DNA from: Polaribacter ponticola | GTDB lineage: Bacteria > Bacteroidota > Bacteroidia > Flavobacteriales > Flavobacteriaceae | Length of the DNA stretch: 64,000 nt | Assembly (NCBI RefSeq): GCF_026191475.2 | Contig: NZ_JAOSLC020000003.1 | Span: 1,271,001-1,335,000, forward strand | Reading direction: 5' to 3' | Shown here: positions 26,396 through 33,245 of the stretch, piece after piece | Layout: every line of letters starts with the position of its first letter | Position numbering within the stretch: the first letter of the stretch is position 1 | Notes under the pieces: model-generated | Seen by the model: the letters and a program-made list of their open reading frames with translations, nothing else | Database searches by the model: none | What the model was told of the DNA's origin: nothing | Program-made: the position numbers and the translations under genes

Positions 26396-29020
26396 TTAAA
26401 AACTATATTGTAAAGTCATTGTTGTTGAACGTCCAGAAATTGTTCTTGCTGCAGCTAAACCACCTGCTAAATTTCCATTTCCTTCTACTTCTGTAACACC
26501 AATCGTATCGAATAAATTATTAGCATTAACACTTAAAGATAATCCTTTAGTTAAGCTAACTCTTGCCATTGCGTTTACATAAGCATAACCTGGCATTACA
26601 AGGTCATTGTCATCTTGTGCAAAAGATTTAGATGTACCTAATACTGTGATTCCGAAAAGATGTTGTTTTTCTGCTCCAAAAGAATATGTTGGTGCAAAAT
26701 TGTAGACAAAGTCTGCTTGTCTTCTTGGTTTGTTTCCTTTGTTTGCTCCACCATCAATTTCTGCTTTTGTATAGGTAACAGAACCATTAATGCTAAAATC
26801 TCCAAATCTATACGCAGATTCTACTTCTAAACCTAAAGCTTTAAAAGGATTTCCTACAGTTCTGTTTAACTCGTTACTAATACCTTCATCTGTATTACTT
26901 ATAAAACCTGTAACATTTAAAACACCATCAGTAAGTCTCTTTTTTAAACCGACTTCAAATTGAGAAATCTCATCAAACTGTACATCTCCAAGACCATCTG
27001 CACCATAGGTATTTCTATCTGCAGCTCTACCAGAAGCTCCTTTACTATATCTACCAAAAACAGCAGCTCCATCATTAATTTTATAGTTTAAACCAGCAGA
27101 ATAAGAAACAAAATTATAATCGTCACTAATAGCTTGACCAGGATTACCAGCAATAGTTGGTATTGTAGCTTCAAAAGGACTAATTACACCATCGCTATTA
27201 TAATCAAAACCAATTAAATCTCCATTTGCATCTAAATTACTTAATTGACCTGAGTTTATGGTTCCGTTAACATTTACGTTTTCAAAACGAATACTACCAT
27301 CAAAATTTAATTTTTCAGAAATTTCTGCATCTACACCTACATAAGGAGAATTTACATTATGTACGGTGTTATATTTTCTTTGACAACAGTTACCCCAAAC
27401 TGGCTGACCAAAAGAGTAAGCTCCTCCTTGAGAAAATCCATCAAAAATACCTAATCTAGCTTTTCCATCACCTGCAACTTCAGAAATTGCAGAACTCCAT
27501 TGCCATCCTATTTTAGTGTTTTGTGTTGCAGAGAACATCCCAACAGTAAGCCCTATATTGTCATTAAGTGATTTTGTAACTTTTATATCACTAAAAAAGT
27601 TGCTTAAATCTTCAATAGTTACATCAAAATATCTAATATCTTGTGCTAATCCGTTAGCTGGGTTAAAAGGTGTACCATCTTGAAAAGTTAAAGCACCTGT
27701 TGCTCCAGAAGCTCCTCTAACTAAAGCTTCGATATCTGCTACAGTACCAACATTTGCAGTAAATGGAGCGTTCCATTGACCAGAATTGTTAGAGTATCTT
27801 GCTTTACCATTTACTTTCCAATCATCACCTAAGTCAAATGAAAACTCTGCACCAACTGAAGCACTTACAGGATTGTTACCACTTCTCATATCGTTTTGGG
27901 TAGGATTACCATCATAAACACTATATGTATTTTGGATATTTACAGAATGAGGAGTATCTGATGTAATATCAAAACCTGGTAAGTTGCCAAAGGTAGGATT
28001 TGAATTTGAACCAGTTAAACTTACTGGCATTGGCATATACATTACTGAATTGTCATTTAAATATTTAAAATAAGTACGTACATACCCATTTTTAAATTCT
28101 TTGGTAAGGTTTGCTTTTAACTGCCCTCCTTTATTACCTTGGTAACCTATTTTTCTTGGACCTTCGCCAACACGCATAAAACCACCAATGTGATAATATA
28201 ATCCTTCACCAATTGGTGATCCATATTCAAAATCTAATCTACTAGTTTGAAAATCTAAACCATAAGTTGCTCCTATTGTACCACCTTCTGTTCTTCCTGT
28301 TTTACTAATCATATTAATAATACCTGCAGGACCATTAGATGTTTGCGTAGATGCAGAACCTCCTCTGATAGCTTCAACTCTTCCAATATTAGAATCTATA
28401 CGTAAAAAGTTATCAGCGTTACCAAAAGAAGTATCTCCAAACAACATAATAGGTAAACCATCTTCTTGTAATTGTAAATATCTAGAACCACCAGAAGAGA
28501 CAGGTACACCACGAACATTAAAGTTTGCATTACCTTCACCACCTGAAGATTCTGCACGGATACCTGGAATGCTCCTAAAAAGCTCACCTGAAGATCTTGG
28601 AGATGCTTGTTTTATTTGTTTGATACCTACAGTAGAAACAGATATACTAGATTCTATTTTAGATTTTGGATTTACAACCCCAGTTACTATAATTTCATCT
28701 AACGATTGAGCGTTTTCTTTAATGGTAATATCTAATTTTAGATTACCATTCACTGTTATTTCTTTCGTAAAATTATCATAACCAATATAAGAAGCTACTA
28801 TTGTGTAGGTTCCATTAGTAACATTTGTAATTTCGTAATTTCCATCAAAATCTGAGTTAGTTCCGCTAGTAGTTCCTTTTAAAAGGATGTTTACACCAGG
28901 TACTAAATTACCACTGTTATCTTTAACAGTTCCAGAAATTGTTGACTGTGCAACAAAAGCTGTCGATGATAGCATAAGTACCATCAAAAGCAAATTTTTA
29001 AAGTTTAATTGTTTTTTCAT
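26396..29020 (-). CDS. TonB-dependent receptor for sucrose or related glycan
   Basis: 874 residues. Signal peptide (KNLLLMVLMLSSTAFVAQ), a carboxypeptidase-regulatory-like beta-sandwich (STISGTVKDNSGNLVPGVNI, about 25-110), a TonB plug (SLDEIIVTGVV; RVEAIRGGSASTQTSNGPAG), then a 22-strand barrel ending TMTLQYSF with terminal Phe. It imports ligand across the outer membrane with TonB/ExbBD energy. No susD partner is encoded nearby, so it acts alone like the sucrose receptor SuxA of Xanthomonas. Head of the sucrose operon, behind two LacI-type operators and a TACATTTG -7 element at 29067-29060. Confidence 0.9.
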   Translation of the reverse strand: MKKQLNFKNLLLMVLMLSSTAFVAQSTISGTVKDNSGNLVPGVNILLKGTTSGTNSDFDGNYEITNVTNGTYTIVASYIGYDNFTKEITVNGNLKLDITIKENAQSLDEIIVTGVVNPKSKIESSISVSTVGIKQIKQASPRSSGELFRSIPGIRAESSGGEGNANFNVRGVPVSSGGSRYLQLQEDGLPIMLFGDTSFGNADNFLRIDSNIGRVEAIRGGSASTQTSNGPAGIINMISKTGRTEGGTIGATYGLDFQTSRLDFEYGSPIGEGLYYHIGGFMRVGEGPRKIGYQGNKGGQLKANLTKEFKNGYVRTYFKYLNDNSVMYMPMPVSLTGSNSNPTFGNLPGFDITSDTPHSVNIQNTYSVYDGNPTQNDMRSGNNPVSASVGAEFSFDLGDDWKVNGKARYSNNSGQWNAPFTANVGTVADIEALVRGASGATGALTFQDGTPFNPANGLAQDIRYFDVTIEDLSNFFSDIKVTKSLNDNIGLTVGMFSATQNTKIGWQWSSAISEVAGDGKARLGIFDGFSQGGAYSFGQPVWGNCCQRKYNTVHNVNSPYVGVDAEISEKLNFDGSIRFENVNVNGTINSGQLSNLDANGDLIGFDYNSDGVISPFEATIPTIAGNPGQAISDDYNFVSYSAGLNYKINDGAAVFGRYSKGASGRAADRNTYGADGLGDVQFDEISQFEVGLKKRLTDGVLNVTGFISNTDEGISNELNRTVGNPFKALGLEVESAYRFGDFSINGSVTYTKAEIDGGANKGNKPRRQADFVYNFAPTYSFGAEKQHLFGITVLGTSKSFAQDDNDLVMPGYAYVNAMARVSLTKGLSLSVNANNLFDTIGVTEVEGNGNLAGGLAAARTISGRSTTMTLQYSF

Positions 29021-29059
29021 TTTAATATGAATTTAATAAAAAAGTTAATTATTTTTTGT

Positions 29060-29067
29060 CAAATGTA
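29060..29067 (-). promoter_or_regulatory. -7 promoter element of the sucrose operon
   Basis: Minus-strand TACATTTG matches TAnnTTTG, 39 bp upstream of the TonB receptor start. The LacI-type operators begin about 36 bp further upstream, a distance compatible with activation or with looping repression. Confidence 0.55.
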
Positions 29068-29102
29068 TTTTTATTGGTTTTTAAATTATTAAATAAATAA
29101 AT

Positions 29103-29136
29103 CGAAAACGTTTTCGATTTTCCGAAAACGTTTTCG
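29103..29136. promoter_or_regulatory. Two LacI-family operators in tandem
   Basis: CGAAAACGTTTTCG occurs twice (29103-29116 and 29123-29136), each a perfect palindrome with the central CG step of LacI/GalR operators. Centre-to-centre distance is 20 bp, two helical turns, so two dimers can bind one DNA face. They lie between the divergent TonB receptor and lacI-type genes. Confidence 0.85.
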
Positions 29137-29202
29137 ATTAAGATAATTTACTATATTTACAGGATAAAATAGCAAAGTTTAATTCTATAAAAGTATGATA
29201 TT

Positions 29203-30216
29203 TTGGTTACACTAAAACAAATAGCAGAAGAATTGGGTATTTCTATAACTACAGTATCTAAAGCACTTAAAGAATACCCTGATGTTAGTAAAAAAACCAG
29301 AAAGTTGGTTAGGGAAACTGCAGCTATGTTAAATTATAAACCTAATTCTTTTGCTGTGAATTTAAGAACTAAAGAATCTAAAACTATTGGTTTAATAATA
29401 CCTGAAATTGTACACCATTTTTTTTCAAGTGTTATTAAAGGTATTATTTCTCAAGCAGAAAAAAAAGGATATTTGGTAATTACACTACAATCTAATGAAT
29501 CTTATGAGTTAGAAAAAAAGCAGATAGATTTATTAATAAGTAAAAGAGTTGATGGCATTTTAATTTCTTTAGCAAATGGTACTGCAGATTATAAACATAT
29601 ATCTGAAGTGTTAAATCAAGAAACACCTTTAGTGATGTTTGATAAAATTGCGAAAGCTATAAAATGTTCTAAAGTAACCATAGACGATAGAAAGGCAGCT
29701 TATAAAGCCACACAATATTTAATTGACATTGGATGTAAAAGAATTGCGCATTTTAGAGGGCCATTATTGCCTCAAAATTCAATTGATCGATTTTTAGGTT
29801 ACAAGCAGGCTTTAACTGATAACAATATAATTTATGACCCAACTTTGGTATATCTCTTAAATAAAATGAGTTTTGATGAAGGAAAGTTTTATGCCAATCA
29901 ACTTTTAAAAGATCATAATGATGTTGATGGAATATTTATTAATACAGATTTAGTGGCTATTGGTGCCATATCAGAATTTAATAATCAAGGGATAAAAGTA
30001 CCAGAGCAAATAAATGTAATTGGTTTTAGTAACTGGTTTATGGCTTCAGTAATTTCTCCATCTTTAACTACTATAAATCAACCTGGATTTGAAATAGGTA
30101 AAAAAGCGTTTAAATTACTCTATAAAGAAATAAAAGACAGAAAAAAGAAGAAAATTATTAATTACAAAAATATTGTACTTGAGACAGATTTAATAGTTAG
30201 AGAATCTACTGTTTAA
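29203..30216 (+). CDS. LacI-family transcriptional regulator of the sucrose locus
   Basis: 337 residues. N-terminal HTH and hinge (TLKQIAEELGISITTVSKAL; CKVTIDD later is effector domain) followed by a periplasmic-binding-protein-like domain (TIGLIIPEIVHHFFSSVIKG; QEKINVIGFSNW region). Start codon is TTG at 29203; an ATG at 29195 is out of frame and an in-frame stop at 29188 blocks extension. Divergent from the sucrose operon and adjacent to two perfect LacI-type operators, so it very probably controls that operon and itself. Effector likely sucrose or a sucrose-derived metabolite (inference). Confidence 0.9.
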   Translation: MVTLKQIAEELGISITTVSKALKEYPDVSKKTRKLVRETAAMLNYKPNSFAVNLRTKESKTIGLIIPEIVHHFFSSVIKGIISQAEKKGYLVITLQSNESYELEKKQIDLLISKRVDGILISLANGTADYKHISEVLNQETPLVMFDKIAKAIKCSKVTIDDRKAAYKATQYLIDIGCKRIAHFRGPLLPQNSIDRFLGYKQALTDNNIIYDPTLVYLLNKMSFDEGKFYANQLLKDHNDVDGIFINTDLVAIGAISEFNNQGIKVPEQINVIGFSNWFMASVISPSLTTINQPGFEIGKKAFKLLYKEIKDRKKKKIINYKNIVLETDLIVRESTV

Positions 30217-31463
30217 TCTATTTTTTGAATTGGGTGATTATTTAGTTGAGTTTTATAAAGTTTTTCTTTCAGTGAAGCCATATCTTCACTAACTTTTCTA
30301 TCGATTATTTTTGCATAATGCTGTGTTGTTTTCAAAGATTTATGCCCGAGCATTTTACTTACAGATTCAATAGGTACACCATTAGTTAAAGTTACTGTTG
30401 TTGCGAAAGTATGACGAGCTAAATGAAAGGTAAGATTTTTATTTATTTCGCATAAATCAGCAATTTCTTTCAAATAAGCATTCATTTTTTGATTACTTAA
30501 AATTGGTAATAAATTGTTTGAATTTAAGACATCAGAATCCTCTTCATATTTTTTTAAAATTATTTCTGCAGAAGCCAATAATGGAATATTACTTTTGGTT
30601 TTAGTCTTTTTTCTTGTTGTTTTTATCCAACGACCACCATCAATACCAATCACGATATTATCTTTATTTAAAGCTTTTACATCTGCATAAGCTAAACCAG
30701 TAAAGCAGCTAAACACAAAAATATCTTTCACTAAATTTAAACGATGTATAGAGAATTCTTTTTCAATTAATCTTTGTATTTCTTCTTCATCCAAAAATTC
30801 TCTTTCTACTGTCTTTAAAATTCCTTTCCAGTTAAAAAATGGATCCTTAACTATCCAATCATTGGCGTATGCAATTCTAACAATTTTCTTAAAATTAGTG
30901 ATGTATTTTATTGTTGTATTGTGTGCACAATTTTTTTCTGTTTTCAAATAATATTCAAACCCTGTAATAAATTTATTGTCAATCTCGGTTACTGGTATAT
31001 CTTCTATTTTATATTCGTGATTGATATAATTTTTTAAATGTTTTTTTGCTGTTTTATATCTTTCTGAAGTGCCTAAAGCGTAATCTTTACCAACTAACTT
31101 TTCCATTTCAATATTATGATTTTCAAATATTTCCAAAGTCATTTTTCTAACCTCATTTTTACCTTGGAAAATGTTTCTAATATTAATAGCAGTAATTAAT
31201 TTATTTTCTTCTACTAATCTTTGGTGTATTTTATAAATTCGATTAGCAATACTATCAATATACTTATTAAGTTGTTGAGCCTCTCCAGAAGAACCTTTCA
31301 TCTTACTAGCAGAGGAACTCCACTTTTGAACATCAACCTTTCTTGAAATACTTAATTCGGCTCTTTTACCATTTACAGTAATCCTTAAATAAATATTAGC
31401 TTTTCCATTTTTGTCTGCTTTACTACGTTTGATGTAGAAAATGAATGAGAATAAATGTTGCAT
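30213..31463 (-). CDS. Tyrosine recombinase (integrase) of the tRNA-Ser island
   Basis: 416 residues: an N-terminal arm-binding domain (FSFIFYIKRSKADKNGKANI), a SAM-like core-binding domain (about 110-200) and the catalytic domain. Visible catalytic residues: HLARHTFATT (His and Arg), LGHKSLKTTQHYAKI (His and Tyr). At the first Arg position the sequence is CFTGLAYADV, Ala instead of Arg, as in several Bacteroidota integrases; IntDOT is known to lack Arg I. Lies 238 bp from the tRNA-Ser 3' end and overlaps the convergent lacI-type gene by 4 bp. GGTGTCAGTTAA sits 2 bp ahead of its start codon. Confidence 0.92.
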   Translation of the reverse strand: MQHLFSFIFYIKRSKADKNGKANIYLRITVNGKRAELSISRKVDVQKWSSSASKMKGSSGEAQQLNKYIDSIANRIYKIHQRLVEENKLITAINIRNIFQGKNEVRKMTLEIFENHNIEMEKLVGKDYALGTSERYKTAKKHLKNYINHEYKIEDIPVTEIDNKFITGFEYYLKTEKNCAHNTTIKYITNFKKIVRIAYANDWIVKDPFFNWKGILKTVEREFLDEEEIQRLIEKEFSIHRLNLVKDIFVFSCFTGLAYADVKALNKDNIVIGIDGGRWIKTTRKKTKTKSNIPLLASAEIILKKYEEDSDVLNSNNLLPILSNQKMNAYLKEIADLCEINKNLTFHLARHTFATTVTLTNGVPIESVSKMLGHKSLKTTQHYAKIIDRKVSEDMASLKEKLYKTQLNNHPIQKID

Positions 31464-31464
31464 A

Positions 31465-31566
31465 GGTGTCAGTTAACTATTATAGCATAAATATACGAAA
31501 ATTAAATTAAAACAAATCACAACTAATTAAATATCAGTATGTTTAGTTTAATTCGGTGTCAGTTAA
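31465..31566. repeat. GGTGTCAGTTAA direct repeats upstream of the integrase
   Basis: Identical 12-mers at 31465-31476 and 31555-31566, 90 bp apart. The island's other end has TTTTTACTGACACC (13053-13066), nearly the reverse complement of the right copy and its flank. Likely recombinase arm-type or excisionase sites. Confidence 0.55.
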
Positions 31567-31580
31567 AAATTTAAAAAATA

Positions 31581-31593
31581 GACTCCTAATTAG
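31581..31593. repeat. Right copy of the terminal GACWCCTAATTAG repeat
   Basis: GACTCCTAATTAG, a one-mismatch direct copy of 13061-13073. An alternative candidate for the recombination core if the tRNA-based site is wrong. Confidence 0.4.
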
Positions 31594-31644
31594 CATCTTA
31601 CACAACAATTTTTAATGATTTTAGTTGATGGATAATAAGCATAA

Positions 31645-31677
31645 AAAACCCTATAAACATAGTGTTTATAGGGTTTT
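31645..31677 (-). terminator. Terminator downstream of tRNA-Ser
   Basis: AAAACCCTATAAACA (31645-31659) and TGTTTATAGGGTTTT (31663-31677) form a 15-bp stem with a TAG loop on the plus strand, followed on the minus strand by T residues. Confidence 0.8.
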
Positions 31678-31700
31678 GGTGTTATTTAGTATTTCTCTTG

Positions 31701-31787
31701 CAGAGAGGAAGGGATTCGAACCCTCGATACCGTTGCCAGTATACTACCTTTCCAGGGTAGCTCTTTCGACCACTCAGACACCTTTCT
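31701..31787 (-). tRNA. tRNA-Ser (anticodon GGA)
   Basis: 87 nt, class II tRNA with long variable arm. Anticodon stem CTACC/GGTAG encloses CTGGAAA, anticodon GGA. T-loop TTCGAAT. Acceptor strands AGAAAGG and CCTCTCT pair except for A4-C69. The 3' end is the putative island attachment site, and the displaced fragment at 12984 would have restored a perfect stem. The 5' end overlaps the rimM stop codon, so it is probably processed from the rpsP-rimM transcript. CCA is not encoded. Confidence 0.93.
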
Positions 31788-32310
31788 AAATATACAAAGC
31801 GATTAAACCTTCTGGCGCTTCAACTTGTATTATTTTATTTTCTCTATCTACTTTCTTTATAAAATCATCTACCATTGGAATGTAGATTTCTGTTCCATCT
31901 CTATCAATTTCAAAAAGCGGTTGTGCAGCTTTATCGTTTATGTAAACAATTGTACCTACGTCTCCAAAATTTACATCAACTACAGTAAAACCTATAACTT
32001 CATGATAATAAAATTTATCTCCTGTTAATTTAGGCAACATTGTATTAGGCAAATAAACACCACTTTTTAAAATAGAATCTGCTTCTTCCTCAGAATACAC
32101 ATCTTCAAATTGAACTCGTAATTGATTTCCTTTATGAAGAGAGCTTTTATCAATAAAAAATGGAACCAAATTAGTGCCGAATTCGACATAAACTGATTCC
32201 ATTTCTGTGTACAACTCAGGTTCATCTGTATCTAATTTGATAACAACTTCCCCTTTAAAACTAAATTTTGTAACGATTTTGCCTAAATAAAAACAATCTT
32301 CTTTACGCAT
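31786..32310 (-). CDS. rimM: Ribosome maturation factor RimM
   Basis: 174 residues. N-terminal RimM beta-barrel (CFYLGKIVTKFSFKGEVVIK, LPKLTGDKFYYHEVIGFTVV) and a C-terminal PRC-barrel (IYINDKAAQPLFEIDRDGTE, IYIPMVDDFIKKVDRENKII). It binds S19 and the 30S head during assembly. Follows rpsP by 19 bp in the conserved rpsP-rimM pair; its stop codon overlaps tRNA-Ser by two bases. Confidence 0.93.
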   Translation of the reverse strand: MRKEDCFYLGKIVTKFSFKGEVVIKLDTDEPELYTEMESVYVEFGTNLVPFFIDKSSLHKGNQLRVQFEDVYSEEEADSILKSGVYLPNTMLPKLTGDKFYYHEVIGFTVVDVNFGDVGTIVYINDKAAQPLFEIDRDGTEIYIPMVDDFIKKVDRENKIIQVEAPEGLIALYI

Positions 32311-32329
32311 TTTCGTATAAATTTATAAT

Positions 32330-32863
32330 TTATTCTGCTGCTTTTTCTGCTGCTTCATCAATAGTTTCAGTAGCTGCTTCTTCTGTAGCTTCAACCTCAG
32401 CAACTTCTTCAACAACTGGTTTAGCTGCTTCAATTCTTGCTTCGTTTACTGCTTTTTCTGCTGCAAATGCTGCTGCTTTAGCATCAGATTGAGCTTTAGA
32501 TAATCCAGCTTCTTTGTCAGAAATTTTAGCCGCTTTAGCTTCTAACCAAGCTGCAAATTTTGCGTCTGCTTGTTCTTGAGTTAAAGCACCTTTTCTTACA
32601 CCACCAGCTAAATGATTCTTTAACATTGCACCTTTATAAGATAAAATGTTTTTTGCAGTATCTGTTGGTTGAGCTCCATTTTGTAACCATTCTACAGCTT
32701 TATCAACATTTAAATCAATAATTGCAGGGTTAACGTTAGGATTGTAAGTACCAATTTTTTCTAGGTATCTACCATCTCTTTTTGCACGAGCATCAGCGGC
32801 AACGATCCAATAGAATGGTTTCCCTTTTTTACCGTGTCTTTGTAATCTAATCTTTACAGACAT
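32330..32863 (-). CDS. rpsP: 30S ribosomal protein S16 with long acidic Ala-rich tail
   Basis: 177 residues, against about 80 for standard S16. The first ~80 residues are canonical (MSVKIRLQRHGKKGKPFYWI, VAADARAKRDGRYLEKIGTY, NPNVNPAIIDLNVDKAVEWL). The tail is Ala/Glu/Lys-rich and probably a helix followed by a disordered acidic end (VEEVAEVEATEEAATETIDE). Such extended S16 is common in Bacteroidota. Preceded by a leader with two hairpins. Confidence 0.94.
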   Translation of the reverse strand: MSVKIRLQRHGKKGKPFYWIVAADARAKRDGRYLEKIGTYNPNVNPAIIDLNVDKAVEWLQNGAQPTDTAKNILSYKGAMLKNHLAGGVRKGALTQEQADAKFAAWLEAKAAKISDKEAGLSKAQSDAKAAAFAAEKAVNEARIEAAKPVVEEVAEVEATEEAATETIDEAAEKAAE

Positions 32864-32879
32864 AATTTGTTAATTTTTT

Positions 32880-32926
32880 GAGGTTCTCGACCTCGATTAT
32901 TAAAAATCTTACTATCTCGTAGTAAG
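32880..32926 (-). promoter_or_regulatory. rpsP leader with two hairpins
   Basis: Within the 5' leader: GAGGT (32880-32884)/ACCTC (32890-32894), and CTTACTA (32908-32914)/TAGTAAG (32920-32926), each with a 5-nt loop. They lie between the promoter and the ATG and could mediate ribosomal-protein autoregulation. Confidence 0.45.
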
Positions 32927-32932
32927 TGGGCG

Positions 32933-32940
32933 CAAAAGTA
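32933..32940 (-). promoter_or_regulatory. -7 promoter element for rpsP-rimM-tRNA-Ser
   Basis: Minus-strand TACTTTTG matches TAnnTTTG, about 70 bp upstream of the rpsP ATG. The remaining 300 bp to dnaE hold no further gene; I see only AT-rich sequence. Confidence 0.5.
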
Positions 32941-33245
32941 CAAAACCTTTTTAAACTAAAATGCTAATTATCAATATTTTTTACACCACTCATTCTAGTT
33001 TTTATTGCTCTTTTTTATGCTAAATTTATTTCAGTATTATATATCAGTTATAAAATCTAGAATACTTTACATAACTAAATATTAGGAATAAAATTCTAAA
33101 AAGTAATAAAGTCGTTTTAAAATCTATTCTTCTACCGCTTAAACTAACTAAAATCAATCCTAATTTCTAGCTACAAAATCCATCAAAAAAATGTAAATTT
33201 ACAGTCCGTTTTAAACGAAAAAACTCATCCTTAAAAAAGCCAATT

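Noticed and set aside
28396..28587. Small minus-strand frame inside the TonB receptor gene
   Set aside because: Shadow frame of a clear coding region with no features of its own; the same holds for other short frames inside dnaE, nqr genes and rpe.
21859..29020. SusCD-type polysaccharide utilisation locus
   Set aside because: No SusD-like lipoprotein and no surface glycanase; better described as a single-receptor sucrose locus.
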